NCBI GenBank assembly: GCA_019775845.1
Contig: JADQAV010000015.1
Coordinates: forward strand, 62,001-126,000
DNA: 64,000 nt
Reading direction: 5' to 3'
From: Myrmaecium sp. VS I D KN 1
Lineage: Eukaryota; Ascomycota; Dothideomycetes; Valsariales; Valsariaceae
A program made the position numbers and the translations under genes. Of this stretch, positions 24,601 to 34,005 are shown piece after piece (positions within the stretch are counted from its first letter, which is position 1; the number at the start of each line of letters is the position of its first letter). Under the pieces are notes generated by a model, which saw nothing but the letters and a program-made list of their open reading frames with translations, ran no database searches and was not told where the DNA came from.

Positions 24601-25922
24601 TCGATCACCTCTATAATCGCCTGCCTTTCCTTTTCCCGCCCAATCTGTTTCGCAGGAAGTGTGAAGAAGCATGAAACGTCCTTACTCCCAATCTCGAAGT
24701 CCTGGAGGCCCTCGACATCGCCTTCCGAAAGAAGCCTTTGGATTTGGACCAAGTCCCATTTCAATCCGGATGTTGAGTTGTAGCGATCGTCAATGTTTTT
24801 CTGCGTCATTTTTTGTATTACGCGACACACAGCATCTGGGATATCGATGCGTTTCGTCGAAACTAGCGGGATCCTCCTCGAAAGCACATTCTGCATGATA
24901 TCAAGGGGTGTACGACCTTCGAAAGGAGGCTCGCCAGTGAGCATTGTCCAGAAAAGAATCCCAAGACTGTAGATGTCAGTGCGGCTATCCGGATCCGCAG
25001 GCAGCCGTCCAGTCTGCTCGGGAGCAATGAACTGAAGCTTATGTTCCACTCCAATCTCACGTATCAAGGTGGACCAGCCGACGCTAGTAAGACCATTTTC
25101 AAAAGACCTCACCCCTGAACCAAAGTTCAGCATTCGTACAGCGCCAGTTTCTCGGCTGAAATGAAACGCATCCCCGCGAATTTCTCCATGTACGATGCGG
25201 TGCTCGTGATGGAGTATTTCACAGCATTCAGCGGCACCGATGGCAAAGTCCAAGAAAAGCTGTAAAGGTATTTGCTCCGATTGCCTCTCTTTGATATCCC
25301 TGAACACCCACGTATCGCGGTCAACCACACCTTTGTAAGAGTTCGGTCCGAACTCTATAAGTTCTCTCAGGTAATTTGTGTCCGGCGCTTCGAAAATCGA
25401 TACCACCAAGGCTTCTGCGCCAGGTTTCTGAGGAAGTCGGATAAAGTCCACCGGCTTGACAAAGTGACGATTCTCCGGATCACTTTTGCTTACCACCGTC
25501 TGTGACAGTTGGTATTCCCGTTCGAGGCGTAACAAGTGGTTTGAGACTCGGGCGATGACTGCCCGGGTTTGCTTCTTTTCGTGTATAGGTATGCTGATGC
25601 TTGTCTGGCTGCTAGATGATCTATGAGACCGGAGCAAAGGCCGATCATCGCTTGGACGGGGTGAACCAAGAGGCGGCGATATGTGTCCCGTTGGTTGGGC
25701 AGTTTGATCTGGAGGGATTGTCTGGAAGCCGAAGAAGTGCCAGTTGTCATAGGACTATAGGTAGCACGTCAGCGCCCGTCCGAGGGACAGGCGGTTCCTG
25801 TGGAAACTTACAGAATGGAAGGGCTCTTTCGTAGTATCCCAAGTGTATCCCGGGATTTCAAGCAGGCGGGCCAATATCTGGGAGACACGGGCACCCCGCC
25901 AGCCATCTCCAGAAGTAGGCAT
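18678..25922 (-). CDS. Group X hybrid histidine kinase (2,349 aa)
   Basis: A large cytosolic sensor kinase of a two-component phosphorelay. Exons on the minus strand are 25,922-25,812, 25,754-21,688, 21,606-18,997 and 18,939-18,678 (7,050 nt in all); introns are 57, 81 and 57 bp. Domains in order: a Ser/Thr-kinase-like domain (about residues 110-380), an AAA-type ATPase with Walker A GAGGMGKS (about 568-576), a long helical linker, a GAF domain (about 1,660-1,830), a HisKA domain with NVSHELRTPLNG (phospho-His 1,886), a HATPase domain, and a receiver with LMDVQMPVLDG (phospho-Asp 2,206). This order is that of fungal group X kinases such as S. pombe Mak2/Mak3. The kinase-like domain reads HGEIRGD and NFGSG instead of HRD and DFG, so it is probably a pseudokinase. 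The start is the ATG before the PGYTWDTTKEPF block. It is the gene next to the RIP block. Confidence 0.93.
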
Positions 25923-27016
25923 TTTCCAGGATCAACAGCAGGTTGCCGCCGAGGTGACGCTGTTCATGATCCTGTTGGCGGTGGCTGCCACAGGCACAGA
26001 TCGCGCGGAAGATGCTGGGGCGTTGTGTGGTGGTGAGAAGCTAATCACAGGCCATTGGGCGCAGTGAGGCCGGCGGAACCGTGGTCGGAAATCGATCGCG
26101 ATGCGGGTCTGGAGGATGGGATTTCAGCAAAATGACGGCGCAAGCGTTACCGAAAACGCCCTAAAGAGGCATGGAGAATAATGGCGCTCTCGGCTGGTGT
26201 AATAGGCGGGACAGAGGCGGTACAAAGGCGGGTAAGGTAGGCAAGTGGGCAGGGCACGGCGGGGGCAGCCGGTGCCGACCATGAAGCAGTGCTGTCGACG
26301 CGGGGAGTCTGGAGTATAGACTGTATAGTACTACGTTATAAGTTTAAATCCCCTATACTATTTCCTACTAGAACTTAATCTTTTTAATAATTAAAATATT
26401 AATAGTAGTAAAGGAAAATATATTAAAAAAGAATAATCTTAAAGATTATAGTAAAAAGGGTATTTTTTAACTTAGAAACTTAAATTAAAATATTATTCTT
26501 TCTCTAAATCCCTCTATAGTTAAAAGATTTTAAAAACTACTACTTTTATAAGAGACTAATAGTTTTTATTAGAAGTTAAATATTATAATTATTAATTAAA
26601 GTAAAAATAATAAATTAAAACTTAAGAATAGTAAAAGGAACTTAAAAGGATCTTTATAATATAATTAAATATATAGCTAATCTAGGTGCTATCAAGTACT
26701 AAGCTACTATATAGTTATAGGGAGGTAGTAGGTGACCTGGTGCTTATAATCTTCTCTTCTCTCCTAATATAATAGGATCCTGATAAACTTCTCCAGCGCG
26801 CAAGCATATTCGCAAATACAACACGCCCCCTCGTCCCTCTGCCGCCCCTGCCCCCGGCGCGGCGCCACGAGCATGCTCAACTAGCACCATCCACCTTCCC
26901 ATGTAAGACGGCAAGGTGGATTTCCGGCATGACCAACTGATCGGATCCCTTTCATACCCGCTGTGTCTCGAGCCTCGACGTCTGCCTCAATAAGCTTTTG
27001 ATGCGCGTACAGCAAC
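25923..27016. other. Divergent intergenic region, kinase / ankyrin-DIL gene
   Basis: It serves as upstream DNA for both flanking genes. A GC-rich part (25,930-26,310) is followed by an AT-rich island (listed separately), then GC-rich promoter DNA with GGCGCGGCGCC near 26,857. No additional gene is seen. Confidence 0.6.
26310..26775. repeat. Small AT-rich, RIP-like island
   Basis: About 460 bp of TA-rich sequence with almost no CpA or TpG is set in normal DNA. The borders are sharp on both sides. No terminal repeats or target duplication could be defined, so the source is unknown; a RIP-mutated short transposon remnant is likely. Confidence 0.55.
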
Positions 27017-29520
27017 ATGGATCCGACAGCAGAGAGTGAGGGCGCTGCGAAACGCCAGTTACCGCCCGATCTCCCGACGTCGCTTGACGATAGACGGAGC
27101 GTCCCCATCTTCCAGGAAGAAACGGAATTATATGACGCATGGCAAGGTAAACCCGCGAGGCGAACCCACATGTAGTCTTATACTGATCGCGTAGGCCAAT
27201 CCCAATTTCTTACCACTCCTATGCCTGCGAAACCACTCGATTTCAATCTATCGCTCCACGACCCTGGGCATGGAGACGACCTTACCCGGGGTGTGGAAGA
27301 TAGTGACAGCCGGCTTGTGGAGATGCTGGCTAATCAGGCACGGCTACAACAAGATAATAATTCCGGAGAAGACGAGGATGTAATCGTGAACGACCCAAAA
27401 TTATCTGAGGAAGAGAAAAAGGAGACCTTGCAAAGCCTCTTGAATCTAGCAGCATCGAATGGTGATGTTGCGCGGGTGGAGAGACTGGTCAGCGGCAATG
27501 CTAAACAATATATCGATGTCAACTCTCCTGACGCTGAAGGCACACCGCCCATCATTTACGCAAGTTGTTTCGGGCACGAGGAGGTAGTTGCGGCGCTCAT
27601 TTCTGCAGGTGCCAATGTGGATAGGCAAGATCGGAATCAATGGAGCGCACTCATGTGGGCAATGACCAACAGGCATAAAGCTATCGCGAAACTGTTGCTG
27701 GATCATGGCGCCTCTCCAGAAGTCAAATCCTCATCGGGGAGGACGGCCTTTGACTTTGTCGCTCCCAACAGCGAAATCTCCGAGTATCTGCACGAAAGCG
27801 GCTATAATATTGGGAATGCCGGAGTGAGTGACGACTTTTACACGTCTGGGTTTTCACAGGACAGATTTGAGGAGGAGATGGCTGAGAACGAGATGAAAAG
27901 GCGCATGATGATGGAAAGTGCCATCAACTTGGAGGTTGATCTTGGGAATCTCGGGCTTGACGAGCAACCGGAGGTAAGGTCATCCATCTACAAGAACATC
28001 ACGCCCGATTTTTGACACTAGCCACCCAGTCACCAGAGGAGTTTGAAGAAGGCCAGGAGTTCGTCTGGGACAAATGTTTGAATGATCAAATGTTCGTCTT
28101 CCAGGAAAATGACCTGGATAGGATCCTTGATATCATTATCACGAACATGACTCCGCAACGATCACCGTCTCAGAAGCCAGTTCCCGCCAATATCATTTTC
28201 CTAAGCGCACGGTACGCGCACTACCATGCCAGTCCAGAGTTGCTCGAAGAGCTGCTCGTCAAGGCTATGGACAAAATCAACGACGTCGTGGAAAAACATC
28301 AGTGGGATATGACGATCCTGGCTTTCTGGATCTCCAACGCTACCTTACTCCTCCACTATCTTAAAAAGGACATTGGGCTCGTCGGGTCCACTACTGATTT
28401 CCAGGTTCAAATGACCGAACTAATAAATGAAATATACATACTCATCATTCGGGATGCGGAACGGCGGATGGATAAGTTTTTGGACCAGGCATTGTTAGAT
28501 CATGAGACAATACCGGGGTTTGAGGATGTCCATTTCCAGCACGAGTGGAAGATTTTTCGTACCAAGGCTAAACCAAAACCGCCGGAGCCACTCGAGAAAC
28601 GCTTCAGGCCGCCGTCGCCGAAAAGGCGAGCTCAAATATCTCCACGAAACATAACATCTCTTCTATCCTCCACACTTTTCGTTCTCGACTTATACGACGT
28701 TCATTCTGTCATCACGGCACAGGTATTGTCGCAGTTGATCTACTGGTTGTCTGCTGAGCTTTTCAATCGGATCATGTCAAATAGGAAATATTTGGCACGA
28801 ACAAAAGCTATGCAAATACGCATGAACGTATCAGCCCTTGAAGAGTGGGCAAGGAACAACAATCGCCAGCCTGAACACTACGAGAACGGCTCTATGACCT
28901 CCACCGGGGAGAACACAATAGAAGCTGCACGCCGGCACCTTGAACCTGTGGTTCAGCTGCTACAATGGTTGCAGTGTTTCTCCTCGCTTAGTGAAGACAT
29001 CGAGACCTTTACCGGCACGCTTGAACAACTACCTCGTCTCTCTCCGCAGCAGCTGATGCATGCAGTTAAATACTACCGCCCAGAAGTGGGAGAGAAAAGC
29101 TTGCCAAAGCCTCTCTTGAAGTATCTTCAGAATATTCAAAAAGAGCAGCAAGAACGACGATCGAAGCTGCGCAGGAGTGTCGGAGGTGCTTCGCAGATCT
29201 CTGTTCCTTCGACGCCCGTCAGTCAAACTAAGCCTGGAGATCTGCGATCACCGCCAATGGGCAGCCCCGTCCCAGAGGATTACGAAGAAGAAGAGGCGCC
29301 TGATGATCTGCTGTTGGATCCCAGTCTTATGTTACCGTTCAGCTTGCCTACCAGCACGGATATGCTCATTTCGTACGGTGCCGGGTTTGGCGGCGTAAAC
29401 AAGGAAAGGGAACGGAAGTACATCCCGACAGTGCCACCAGAGTTTCTTGTGAAACTGGACTTGAGCAACGGCACCAAAGAAAAGAGCTTCTACGAAGGGC
29501 GTTGGGATGGCGAGGATTAG
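27017..29520 (+). CDS. Ankyrin-repeat and DIL-domain protein (799 aa)
   Basis: Exons are 27,017-27,146, 27,195-27,973 and 28,030-29,520 (2,400 nt); introns are 48 and 56 bp. The start gives a conserved-looking LPPDLPTSLDDRRS N-terminus. Ankyrin repeats lie at about residues 120-225 (HEEVVAALISAGANVDRQD, then AIAKLLLDHGA). The long C-terminal part holds a DIL (dilute) domain, a helical fold otherwise found in the cargo-binding tail of class V myosins, followed by an acidic and Pro-rich stretch. No motor is present. The family is widespread in filamentous ascomycetes, and a role in trafficking or cytoskeletal tethering is inference from the domain only. In intron 2 the first AG (28,020-28,021) would break the frame; the AG 8 nt later is used in the model. 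Confidence 0.88.
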
Positions 29521-29799
29521 TGTGTACAATACAATGGAGTTCTTGTGCCCTTCGCCCGAATTGGTTACCTCTCTGTTTTGAGCCTCTTGGCCATTCCTGC
29601 GGGGTTGGATATGGGCTTTGATAATCACTAAAGTCTTAGCAGTTGCTTCAAGGTGCATAGGCACGGCTAGTTGTTCCACCTGAAAACAAGAGTCGTTCAA
29701 AAGTTCCGGTAGTATCGTGAGGATTTTCACAACATGGCCGTGAGAGCACTTGGTAAATGCGAAGATATGATTGAATGCATGATTGATGAGCCGTATGAA

Positions 29800-30937
29800 T
29801 TATGCTTTCCTCGTGCCAAATATTCTGAAGCGTTTGACACCCCCGTCCGGAATGATAACCAATTTGAAATGTGAATAAACTTTGCCTTCGATGTTTTTGA
29901 GCACATCCCTCTCATATCCATGTTCACGATCCGGACCAGTCTTCTGAGGGGTCAGGACCTCCACCCATCCCGTTTCATCGTGCTTGGGTTCTCGGTCAAA
30001 GCTGCCGGCGAACACTTGAACTTTCTGCGGAAAATTGCCCCTAAAATGCGCTGTGTCTATAACGATCTTCTCCGCCCTGCCAGGGGTCCCGAGTTTAACG
30101 ATGGCCCAGTCGACATGCGGTCCCCTTGTCCTCTTGGTCTCCCATCCATCACTCATATCAACGCCCCGACCGGGCAGCAGCAGATTGTCCTTGGTGCCGA
30201 AGTGTTGATCGGAGCAGCTCACGGCGACACCACCGTTAACGGCAGCGGAAAGCTCAAAGACCTCATCCACATCCCGGGGAAGCACCGGAACCGCGTAGCC
30301 GTACAGCCTGAACCTCGCGATCCCGCCATCCGGGTACATGTGCAGCCGTACATGCGTGTACGCCTTCTCCGTTACGGCGGGCAGCTCCCACGCGTGCCGC
30401 TGGCTGGGTCCGCAATCCTGTCTTCCCAGCACGAGCTCCCAGCCCCGGAACTCCTTTGAACCAACCTCCTGGTCGTCCTCGCTGGGGTGGAAGCACGCCT
30501 CGACTGCGATCTCCGGCGCGTGGTTGCCGTTGAAGTATGCCGTGTCGATTTCGACACCGCGGATCCTGCCCGAGGCGGGACCGAGGCGGATCACAACCCA
30601 GTCGAAGAGCTCCGGGTTGTGGCGACGGGTCTCCCAGCCATCGTACCAGGCGCCTGCGTGGGTAAAGACGCCCGGTTTGCGGATCGGCGGGGTGGGGTTT
30701 ATGAGGTTGGAGGCGCCGGCGAACCACTCGTCCGAGCATGAGAGGATGCGGGAGCCGAGTGGTGCGGAGATGAGATCTGCATAAACGAGTTGGTCAGGAA
30801 GCTACGGCAGAAGTTGGAAACTCAGTCTGACCAATGCTGCTCGATTTGAAGGTCGAGTCAATCTGGTCGGCAGAGATGGCGTGCACTGCGGAAGTGGCAG
30901 CTTTGACAGCTTCCTCGGGGAGGCTTTGAATTTCCAT
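29800..30937 (-). CDS. Allantoicase (360 aa)
   Basis: Hydrolyses allantoate to ureidoglycolate and urea in purine breakdown for nitrogen supply. Exons are 30,937-30,832 and 29,800-30,776 (read on minus; 1,083 nt) with one 55-bp intron. Two tandem allantoicase folds are visible, each with matching blocks: WYDGWETRRHN, VEIDTAYFNGN and HVRLHMYPDGG in the first, then GWETKRTRGPH, IVIDTAHFRGN and HFKLVIIPDGG in the second. Length is usual for the family (yeast Dal2, Neurospora alc-1). It converges with the ankyrin/DIL gene, their stop codons 280 bp apart. Nitrogen-catabolite control would be expected for this enzyme, but I did not map GATA sites. Confidence 0.95.
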
Positions 30938-31731
30938 TTCGATGCTTTGGTCCAGAGCAAAGGGAATCTAAGGGTGAAGACGTGGAGAAGACCGTCCGAG
31001 GGAGGGGTCAGGGTTATGAATATATAGAAAGCATTGTGGTTGCCAGTCCGCATTGCCGTGCCAGGGGAACACCTCGCATGGACATTCTGATGATAAAGCG
31101 GATTAGGCGGGGTAATACTACGGCTTGCTCCGATGGGTCGTGATTAGTAGTACCCTATGTAGGGTTTCGATCGAGTAATGCGAATGAATACTGTATATAC
31201 TAGGTAGTAGTACAGTAGGTACAGTATAGAGACTCGGAGCCTTATCGTATCGCGTAAATCTTACACTGTCACGCATGATTCTTAAAGCATAAAACACCAC
31301 CTTCAGCTGTTGATCGTGTTACCTAGTATTAGTACTTACAGTAAAATAGCGATAAATGAGTACGTATATACTGTACTAGAGGAAACATTGAAGTCAGCAC
31401 TACAAAGCAATGAGAGCACGGGAATATACCACGTATAAGAAACTCGGTCAGGACGTCACTAAGCTAGTATATATATCACTGGTACAATCCATAGGAGTAG
31501 GTAGTAGTACGGTACTCCTATCCGACACTTCCAGGTTTCCAACGCAGTACAATAGGGTTGTCCGCGTAGGATTGAGTCCCAAGTATATCGCAGCACTGAG
31601 CCCTGAAGGCGGGCTTACTTGGTCCTAACACGGAAGGCGGTCAGGCTATCCCGTCGACTTTTTCCCGGACCTCCGAATCCGTTCAGTTCTCTTCCTGACC
31701 ATCGTACCTGCTTCTCAACTTAGTATTCGCC
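30938..31731. promoter_or_regulatory. Divergent intergenic region, allantoicase / LCP5
   Basis: 794 bp without a gene. The centre (31,140-31,520) is crowded with TAC/GTA words, including two GTACAGTA copies at 31,210 and 31,219 and TACTGTAC at 31,369. The 80 bp before the LCP5 ATG are pyrimidine-rich. Confidence 0.5.
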
Positions 31732-32790
31732 ATGGCGACCAAGATTTCAACTCTGCTCTCTTCTTTGAACGAGTCCCTTCAGTCCGCCGCGACCGCACTA
31801 CCCGGCGAGGACGGCATCCTCCCCCCAAAGGAAGGCATATCTCTCCTCGATGTGAAAAATGAGCTACTTCTTTCCTATCTCCAAAACCTCGTCTTCCTAA
31901 TACTTTTAAAAACCCGCGATCGCGGGATGAATGGAGCCGCTGCCAGCCGATTTGTCCAGGAGGATGTACTAAAGAAGCTCATCGAGCTTCGTGTTTATCT
32001 GGAAAAGGGTGTTCGGCCCTTAGAAGGAAAGCTGAAGTATCAAATTGACAAAGTTGTCCGCGCGGCAGAAGATGCCTCCCGTTCGGCCACACAGAAGGCA
32101 GTTATACAAGAGCAATTAACGAAGCGGATTCGTGACGAGGATGTTTCAGGTGATGAGTCCAACAGCGGTCACAGCGAGGATTCCCAGATCGACGAGCTCG
32201 CATATAGACCGAACCCCGCTGCCTTTGGACGGCCTGCCCCAGACGCTTCTAAAACTGCAGAGAAATCAAGGAAGGATGGCATTTATAGGCCTCCACGCAT
32301 CAACGCTACTGCAATGCCTGCGAAAGCAGGCCGCGAGGAGAAGGAACAACGCAGACCAGCGAAGTCCGCTACTCTGGACGAATTCATCGCCACTGAACTG
32401 TCGACTGCGCCTGTGGCTGAGTCGAGTATCGGCAGTACTATTGTAGCCGGTGGTCGACACACTAAATCCGCGAAGGAACGAGCCATTGAGGAGGAACGAC
32501 GTGTGTACGAAGAATCCAACTTTGTCCGCCTGCCGAATCAGAGCAAAAAGGATCGAGTCAAACAACGCGGTGGCCGACAAGATGGTTATGGCGGAGAAGA
32601 ATGGAGAAATCTTGGCGTGGGCTTGGATAGGATCGAGCGCCTAACACAGAAGAAGGGCGGCTTCAATGGAGCACTGGAACGCAGTCGCAAACGACCCGTA
32701 CAGGATGGTCCAAGGGGTGACGGTACCGAGATGGGGCAAGAATTTGCCAAGAAGAGGAAGATGCTCATCAATAAGAGTAGGAGGGGCTGA
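31732..32790 (+). CDS. LCP5/neuroguidin-like U3 snoRNP protein (352 aa)
   Basis: Expected to act in the nucleolus in 18S rRNA maturation as part of the small-subunit processome. Single exon. The N-terminal 100 residues form the helical Sas10/Utp3/C1D domain (KNELLLSYLQNLVFLILLK, then a conserved VRPLEGKLKYQIDK block at about 103-116). The middle is low-complexity with a YRPPRI motif typical of Lcp5 orthologues, and the C-terminus is Lys/Arg-rich (FAKKRKMLINKSRRG), fitting a nucleolar protein. Length is near that of yeast Lcp5 (357 aa). The ATG in GCCATGGCG has good context and is the first in frame. Confidence 0.9.
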   Translation: MATKISTLLSSLNESLQSAATALPGEDGILPPKEGISLLDVKNELLLSYLQNLVFLILLKTRDRGMNGAAASRFVQEDVLKKLIELRVYLEKGVRPLEGKLKYQIDKVVRAAEDASRSATQKAVIQEQLTKRIRDEDVSGDESNSGHSEDSQIDELAYRPNPAAFGRPAPDASKTAEKSRKDGIYRPPRINATAMPAKAGREEKEQRRPAKSATLDEFIATELSTAPVAESSIGSTIVAGGRHTKSAKERAIEEERRVYEESNFVRLPNQSKKDRVKQRGGRQDGYGGEEWRNLGVGLDRIERLTQKKGGFNGALERSRKRPVQDGPRGDGTEMGQEFAKKRKMLINKSRRG

Positions 32791-33530
32791 TGCTGGCACG
32801 GGAGACAAATTGCACGACTATCTGAGCTGGGAATGTCTTGTTTCGGCTCAGATGTTTCGGGCCTGTACAAACCGCATATCCCTCAACGTGATGCAGTGTC
32901 GAGGGAAATTGAGCACTCCACCAAATCATGCATGCCGTTAAGAGGTAGCCAGCCACCCAGTCCAGTCCGCCAGATGCGGCGGTTTTACTTTGGCTGGTGA
33001 AAGCGAGGAGGCAGTCACCATGATCTCCATGGAGTCCATCTGTAGCCTGGCGAATGCCTACAGAGCAACTGAACTCCTGATCCGAACCGGACTTGTGAAA
33101 ACGGCTTTTCCTTTGGGATAGCTGTGGACAGCCTATTGATCGATCCCAAAGAATGCTGGGTAAAGCGTTTCCATATTAGTTAAACGCATATGCCAGGGAT
33201 GTTTGTGGTTATACTCATTGTGTGTCTGCGTGTGCATTGGCGTCCGCTTGTTGTTGCACCTCGGTCGGATAGCTCTCTTCACATTGCGGTCGATGGGACT
33301 TACTGACCTAGCTGCGATCTAGGACTTGAACCACAATAGTGAAGGCGACATGACATACAACGGTATGCCGGAAGCCGGCGTGGCGCCCATGATGGGATGT
33401 CAGTTGGTGATTAAGCGTCCCCTCCTCTTCCGCAGCTCAGCTGTGCCTGCTATACCGTATCCTCGTGAAGGGGCTCAAAAGATGAGATAAGTACTAGTAG
33501 TGGTTGGTCTTCCTCGCCTGCTCGGCCATA

Positions 33531-33563
33531 GGACCACGTGGTCCGTGCGTTTTTAAGCACGTG
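33531..33563. promoter_or_regulatory. Paired E-boxes, one in a 14-bp perfect palindrome
   Basis: GGACCACGTGGTCC (33,531-33,544) is a perfect palindrome centred on CACGTG. A second CACGTG lies at 33,558-33,563. CACGTG is the binding site of bHLH and bHLH-zipper factors such as Cbf1 and Pho4 homologues. The pair sits about 450 bp before the FCP1 ATG. Confidence 0.5.
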
Positions 33564-33584
33564 ATGGATCGCTCCATTCGGCGC

Positions 33585-33596
33585 TTCATATAAAGG
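33585..33596 (+). promoter_or_regulatory. TATA-like box of FCP1
   Basis: TTCATATAAAGG lies 22 bp after the second E-box and about 410 bp before the start codon, followed by a C/T-rich stretch suited to transcription starts. Confidence 0.4.
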
Positions 33597-34005
33597 CTCG
33601 ATCCCCCTCACTCGCGAACGCCAGCTTTTGGACCGGCTAACGCCTGTAGCACCCAACCGGCCCTGCTCCTAGTAAACCCGCGCCAAGCCTCCGTCACCGT
33701 CCAGCTACTTACACGTCTTGATTCGCGCATCATTCCAACATCCAACTGCGACTCATTGTATACCGTTCTCAGTTGTATTGGCGAGGTCATTGCACCTGCT
33801 CGTTCGCCCATCTTCTAGCACTGACCTGCTTTCTTCCTCGGTTCGAGATCTTCTTAGCGCGCTTCCCTTCCGCGCCGTCGCATCCGTGAAGTAAAGTTGC
33901 GACAGCTTCATCTCGGAACGCACGCGCGATTCACGCACAACCCTTCCCATTCACTACAGTCTCCGCATTCCGATCGGCTGCCGGTGAGCATGCCAACGGG
34001 TTTAA

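Larger units (their letters stand above)
32791..34005. other. Intergenic region, LCP5 3' side and FCP1 promoter
   Basis: 1.2 kb with only scattered short ORFs. The last 550 bp look like a promoter with paired CACGTG boxes and a TATA-like box (listed separately), then a pyrimidine-rich leader. Confidence 0.6.

Noticed and set aside
29332-29730. Minus-strand ORF of 132 codons between the ankyrin/DIL gene and allantoicase
   Set aside because: It overlaps the end of the ankyrin/DIL coding region and has no recognisable domain or codon bias.
33290-33340. GGTTCAAGTCC on the minus strand as a tRNA B-box
   Set aside because: No pairing T-arm, acceptor stem or A-box can be fitted around it.
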